From NCBI GenBank assembly GCA_023484105.1, contig JAMDBD010000019.1:1-53641 (forward strand): a DNA stretch of 53,641 nucleotides, given 5' to 3'. The notes under the pieces were generated by a model, which worked only from the letters and a program-made list of their open reading frames with translations, had not been told where the DNA came from and did not search any database. Source of the DNA: Thermoplasmatota archaeon (GTDB lineage: Archaea > Thermoplasmatota > Thermoplasmata > Thermoplasmatales > Thermoplasmataceae). Below are positions 52,120 to 53,641 of the stretch, one piece after another. A program made the translations under genes and the position numbers. Each line of letters opens with the position of its first letter. Positions within the stretch are counted from its first letter, which is position 1.

Positions 52120-52452
52120 TATGGAGAAATTTTTTAGATAAGAAAGTTTCCCAAAAACTGCCAATCTTTGCCAGTGATCTTTTACATCTCTTCAATACGA
52201 GCCTGTAATGAATGTGTGTGAATTGTGTTGAATATACCTCACTTCTACTTTGATTTCCCCGAGAATTTCCTTATTTTAAGATCTCCCGTCAGCGAATCTG
52301 CCTGTCACAATGTTGCAAAACATCGCATTGAATCGATGTGTTCAAGCTGATCCAAGAACCGATTGACAATTTACTCCCTTCCACCCTTGGTATATGAGGA
52401 GATAAGTAAGGGCTCTGACAAATTTTTCAGAGCTCTTGACTTAACCGGGTGG
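52120..52452. other. Intergenic region upstream of eIF1A
   Basis: About 330 bp with no gene. It holds two short inverted repeats: ACATCG/CGATGT (52320-52325, 52334-52339) and the hairpin at 52412-52433. I see no tRNA or other known RNA. Confidence 0.4.
52412..52433 (-). terminator. Hairpin downstream of the DUF4382 gene
   Basis: GCTCTGA and TCAGAGC form a 7-bp perfect stem with an 8-nt A+T-rich loop. It lies 20 nt past the stop codon of the minus-strand DUF4382 gene, so a 3'-end or termination role is plausible; no long T-run follows. Confidence 0.35.
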
Positions 52453-52956
52453 TTAAGGATTTACAACCATGGATGCGGTTGGAGTAAAGATTTGCGACTG
52501 CATGTTAAGGTCCTGAGTTAGGTTGAAATCTATCACCAGTGTTGTTGATGCGTGTGCAGTAACTGTGAATGGTGCAACTATGTCGACGTAACCGTTTGAT
52601 GACGTGAAAGCGAAGGAAAGCATACCGATCTTAACAGTGACATTCACTATCGCAAGCCTTATCATTGTGTATTTACCAGGCGGTATGTTTATTGATGACA
52701 GCAAAGATGCATTTGTTGTCGTCAGATGCAGTATATTGACTGTCTTAGATCCAATCGAATAGTTCTTCCACCCAGCGGTGCCAGAGTGCATATAAACTGC
52801 GTCAAATGTTATGTATACAGCTGAAACGTTTCCGTTGGGGGCATCTGCAACCTTTACGTTCACGGATCCGGTATTGTCTATGAACTCATAGTACAGCAGA
52901 AAGCCTGCAGCAATAACTATAATGGCTATTATACCCGCGATTAACTGTTTTTTCAT
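52453..52956 (-). CDS. DUF4382 domain exported protein
   Basis: Cell-surface protein of 167 aa. An N-terminal membrane helix/signal anchor (LIAGIIAIIVIAAGFLLYY) is followed by a single DUF4382 beta domain: GSVNVKVADAPNGNVSAVYITFDAVYMHSG, then ILHLTTTNASLLSSINIPPGKYTMIRLAI and a last strand pair. There is no lipobox Cys, so it is held by the N-terminal helix or released. Function of the domain is unknown. A perfect 20-bp palindrome sits between its TATA box and start codon, so it is probably under a repressor. Confidence 0.85.
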   Translation of the reverse strand: MKKQLIAGIIAIIVIAAGFLLYYEFIDNTGSVNVKVADAPNGNVSAVYITFDAVYMHSGTAGWKNYSIGSKTVNILHLTTTNASLLSSINIPPGKYTMIRLAIVNVTVKIGMLSFAFTSSNGYVDIVAPFTVTAHASTTLVIDFNLTQDLNMQSQIFTPTASMVVNP

Positions 52957-52988
52957 ATTTTTTCATGGGCAACTCATAAAAGTTTTTG

Positions 52989-53008
52989 TTGGTACAACAC
53001 TGTACCAA
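52989..53008. promoter_or_regulatory. Perfect palindrome, likely operator of the DUF4382 gene
   Basis: The halves TTGGTACA and TGTACCAA are exact inverted copies separated by ACAC. It lies just downstream of a TATA box and 33-52 nt before the ATG at 52956, where a bound dimer would cover the transcription start. The inner TACA-N4-TGTA core resembles sites of dimeric metal or winged-helix regulators, but no regulator can be assigned. Confidence 0.65.
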
Positions 53009-53010
53009 AT

Positions 53011-53020
53011 CTATATATCT
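53011..53020 (-). promoter_or_regulatory. TATA box of the DUF4382 gene
   Basis: AGATATATAG on the minus strand is about 59 nt upstream of the ATG, predicting a start site near 52990 and a leader of about 30 nt. Confidence 0.45.
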
Positions 53021-53423
53021 GCCCTGAAACAGGAAAAGGGCCTTTTGCCTTCTTCTGCAAAGGTGATTAAATGATCTCCGGTTTTTCTTTTTAATAGTGC
53101 AACTATGAGAGACATGCCGTGTGAAAGCTGTTAGATCGTATTCTGAGTATTGGTTGATTTTTGAAAAGATTACGTTGCAATGAAGTAAAACTGCCTCTCA
53201 ACGTTTGCCCTGAACCTGAAACCTCAGGGCTTATTCGCATGCATATGTATCATAAAAGTAAGTTTACCTCTCCATGGATCTTGTATTTCAAGTGACAGAC
53301 TGTTAGTTTTTGAGTCCACTGTTTGAAAATTTGACAACGAGTGATAAGGGGGAACTTGAAATGCCACCTTATTTACAACGTTTTTACTTAATTCAACAGC
53401 ATTATATCCTGATCTCCCTGCTT
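53021..53423. other. Intergenic region between DUF4382 gene and transposase
   Basis: About 400 bp with no gene I can support. Short inverted repeats occur at 53041-53063 (CCTTTTGC/GCAAAGG) and 53208-53229 (CCCTGA/TCAGGG). The downstream end of the insertion sequence must lie somewhere in it, but I could not place the terminal repeat because the other end is outside the window. Confidence 0.4.
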
Positions 53424-53641
53424 TTACCACCACGATACCTTTTCAAGTGCATCAAGTATGTCCTTCTGCTTTCTTGTCCTTTCCAGTTCGCTCATACTTC
53501 CATCTGCATCTTCCACAACATGCAGCTTCTCCAGTTCCAGCAGCATTTTCTCCAGTGAGTATTTATTCATGAGGCCTGATGAAATCATACCCCTCATGAG
53601 AGCTGATCGTATGATGAGCGATATGAAGAATATGAACAGCA
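53424..53641 (-). mobile_element. Transposase gene, C-terminal end (IS4/IS1634-like), 5' part outside window
   Basis: The minus-strand frame ends at TAA 53424-53426 and is open to the right edge. The visible 72 residues read FFISLIIRSALMRGMISSG, then NKYSLEKMLLELEKLHVVED and SELERTRKQKDILDALEKV before two Trp and the stop. A helix with I-S-L-I-I-R followed by a KYS-x-E-x-x-L-x-E-L-x-K segment and a final K-Q-x-x-I-L-x-A-L is the usual end of DDE transposases of the IS1634/IS4 type. The catalytic DDE region is not in the window, so intactness cannot be judged. Family name is moderately sure. Confidence 0.6.

Noticed and set aside
53224-53433. 69-codon minus-strand frame next to the transposase end
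   Set aside because: It starts within the transposase stop region in another frame and probably lies in or beside the insertion-sequence end.
1-53641. CRISPR array or defence island
   Set aside because: No regularly spaced direct repeats and no Cas-like protein were seen; the only defence-type gene is the partial adenine methylase.

Overview
The window is chromosomal DNA of a thermoacidophilic euryarchaeon, most probably of the order Thermoplasmatales. The information-processing genes are archaeal: AspRS and AlaRS of archaeal type, fibrillarin, MBF1, eIF1A, RIO1, L40e, S8e, SRP19, PriL, Rpo3 and RNase P component 4. It also carries membrane-bound LonB, the bifunctional FBP aldolase/phosphatase, an alkyltransferase-endonuclease V fusion of the kind characterised in Ferroplasma, and a methylcitrate operon. 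Many genes have a TATA box 24-30 nt upstream of the start codon, as expected for leaderless mRNAs, and GTG/TTG starts are common. No organism name can be fixed from the sequence alone.

Layout. 1-1.1 kb: 3' end of a D12-class DNA adenine methylase and a 46-aa YHS protein. 1.2-9.3 kb: radical SAM protein, aspS, 3-hydroxyacyl-CoA dehydrogenase, MBF1 divergent from fibrillarin, alaS. 9.3-13.8 kb: a site-2-protease-like membrane protein without its zinc histidines, an ATP-NAD-kinase-like protein and a DUF2070 membrane protein. 13.8-21 kb: aroC, then lonB, Cgi121 (KEOPS), a small protein and a UPF0200 kinase; purQ and rpl40e; a PadR regulator; fbp. 21.4-26.2 kb: a large unrecognised membrane-anchored protein and the two-subunit 2-oxoacid:ferredoxin oxidoreductase. 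26.2-27.4 kb: a gene-poor stretch with strong inverted repeats and a decayed small gene, ending in tRNA-Leu(CAG). 27.7-38.4 kb: AGT-EndoV, MMPL transporter, RNase P component 4, pyrC, queE, pepQ, priL, srp19, rps8e and small unknown genes. 38.5-42.2 kb: rps13-rps4-rps11-rpo3 operon running into nadK and a JAMM protease. 42.3-45.5 kb: methylcitrate operon. 45.6-50.4 kb: TYW2/Trm5-like methyltransferase, a secreted/anchored protein, hemL-hemC-hemD, initiator tRNA-Met. 50.4-52.1 kb: eIF1A-RIO1-KH operon. 52.4-53.6 kb: DUF4382 protein under a 20-bp palindrome, then the 3' end of a transposase gene.

Functionally this is mostly a housekeeping segment: translation and tRNA modification (alaS, aspS, flpA, KEOPS, queE, Taw2), carbon metabolism (gluconeogenic Fbp, 2-oxoacid oxidation, propionyl-CoA disposal), haem/tetrapyrrole, purine, pyrimidine and shikimate steps. 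Accessory material lies at both edges and in the 26-27 kb gap. The observations most worth following are the zinc-ligand-free S2P homologue, the conserved N-termini of purQ, rio1 and cgi121 that extend upstream of any normal start codon, the palindromic operator at 53.0 kb, and the structured 26-27 kb intergenic region.
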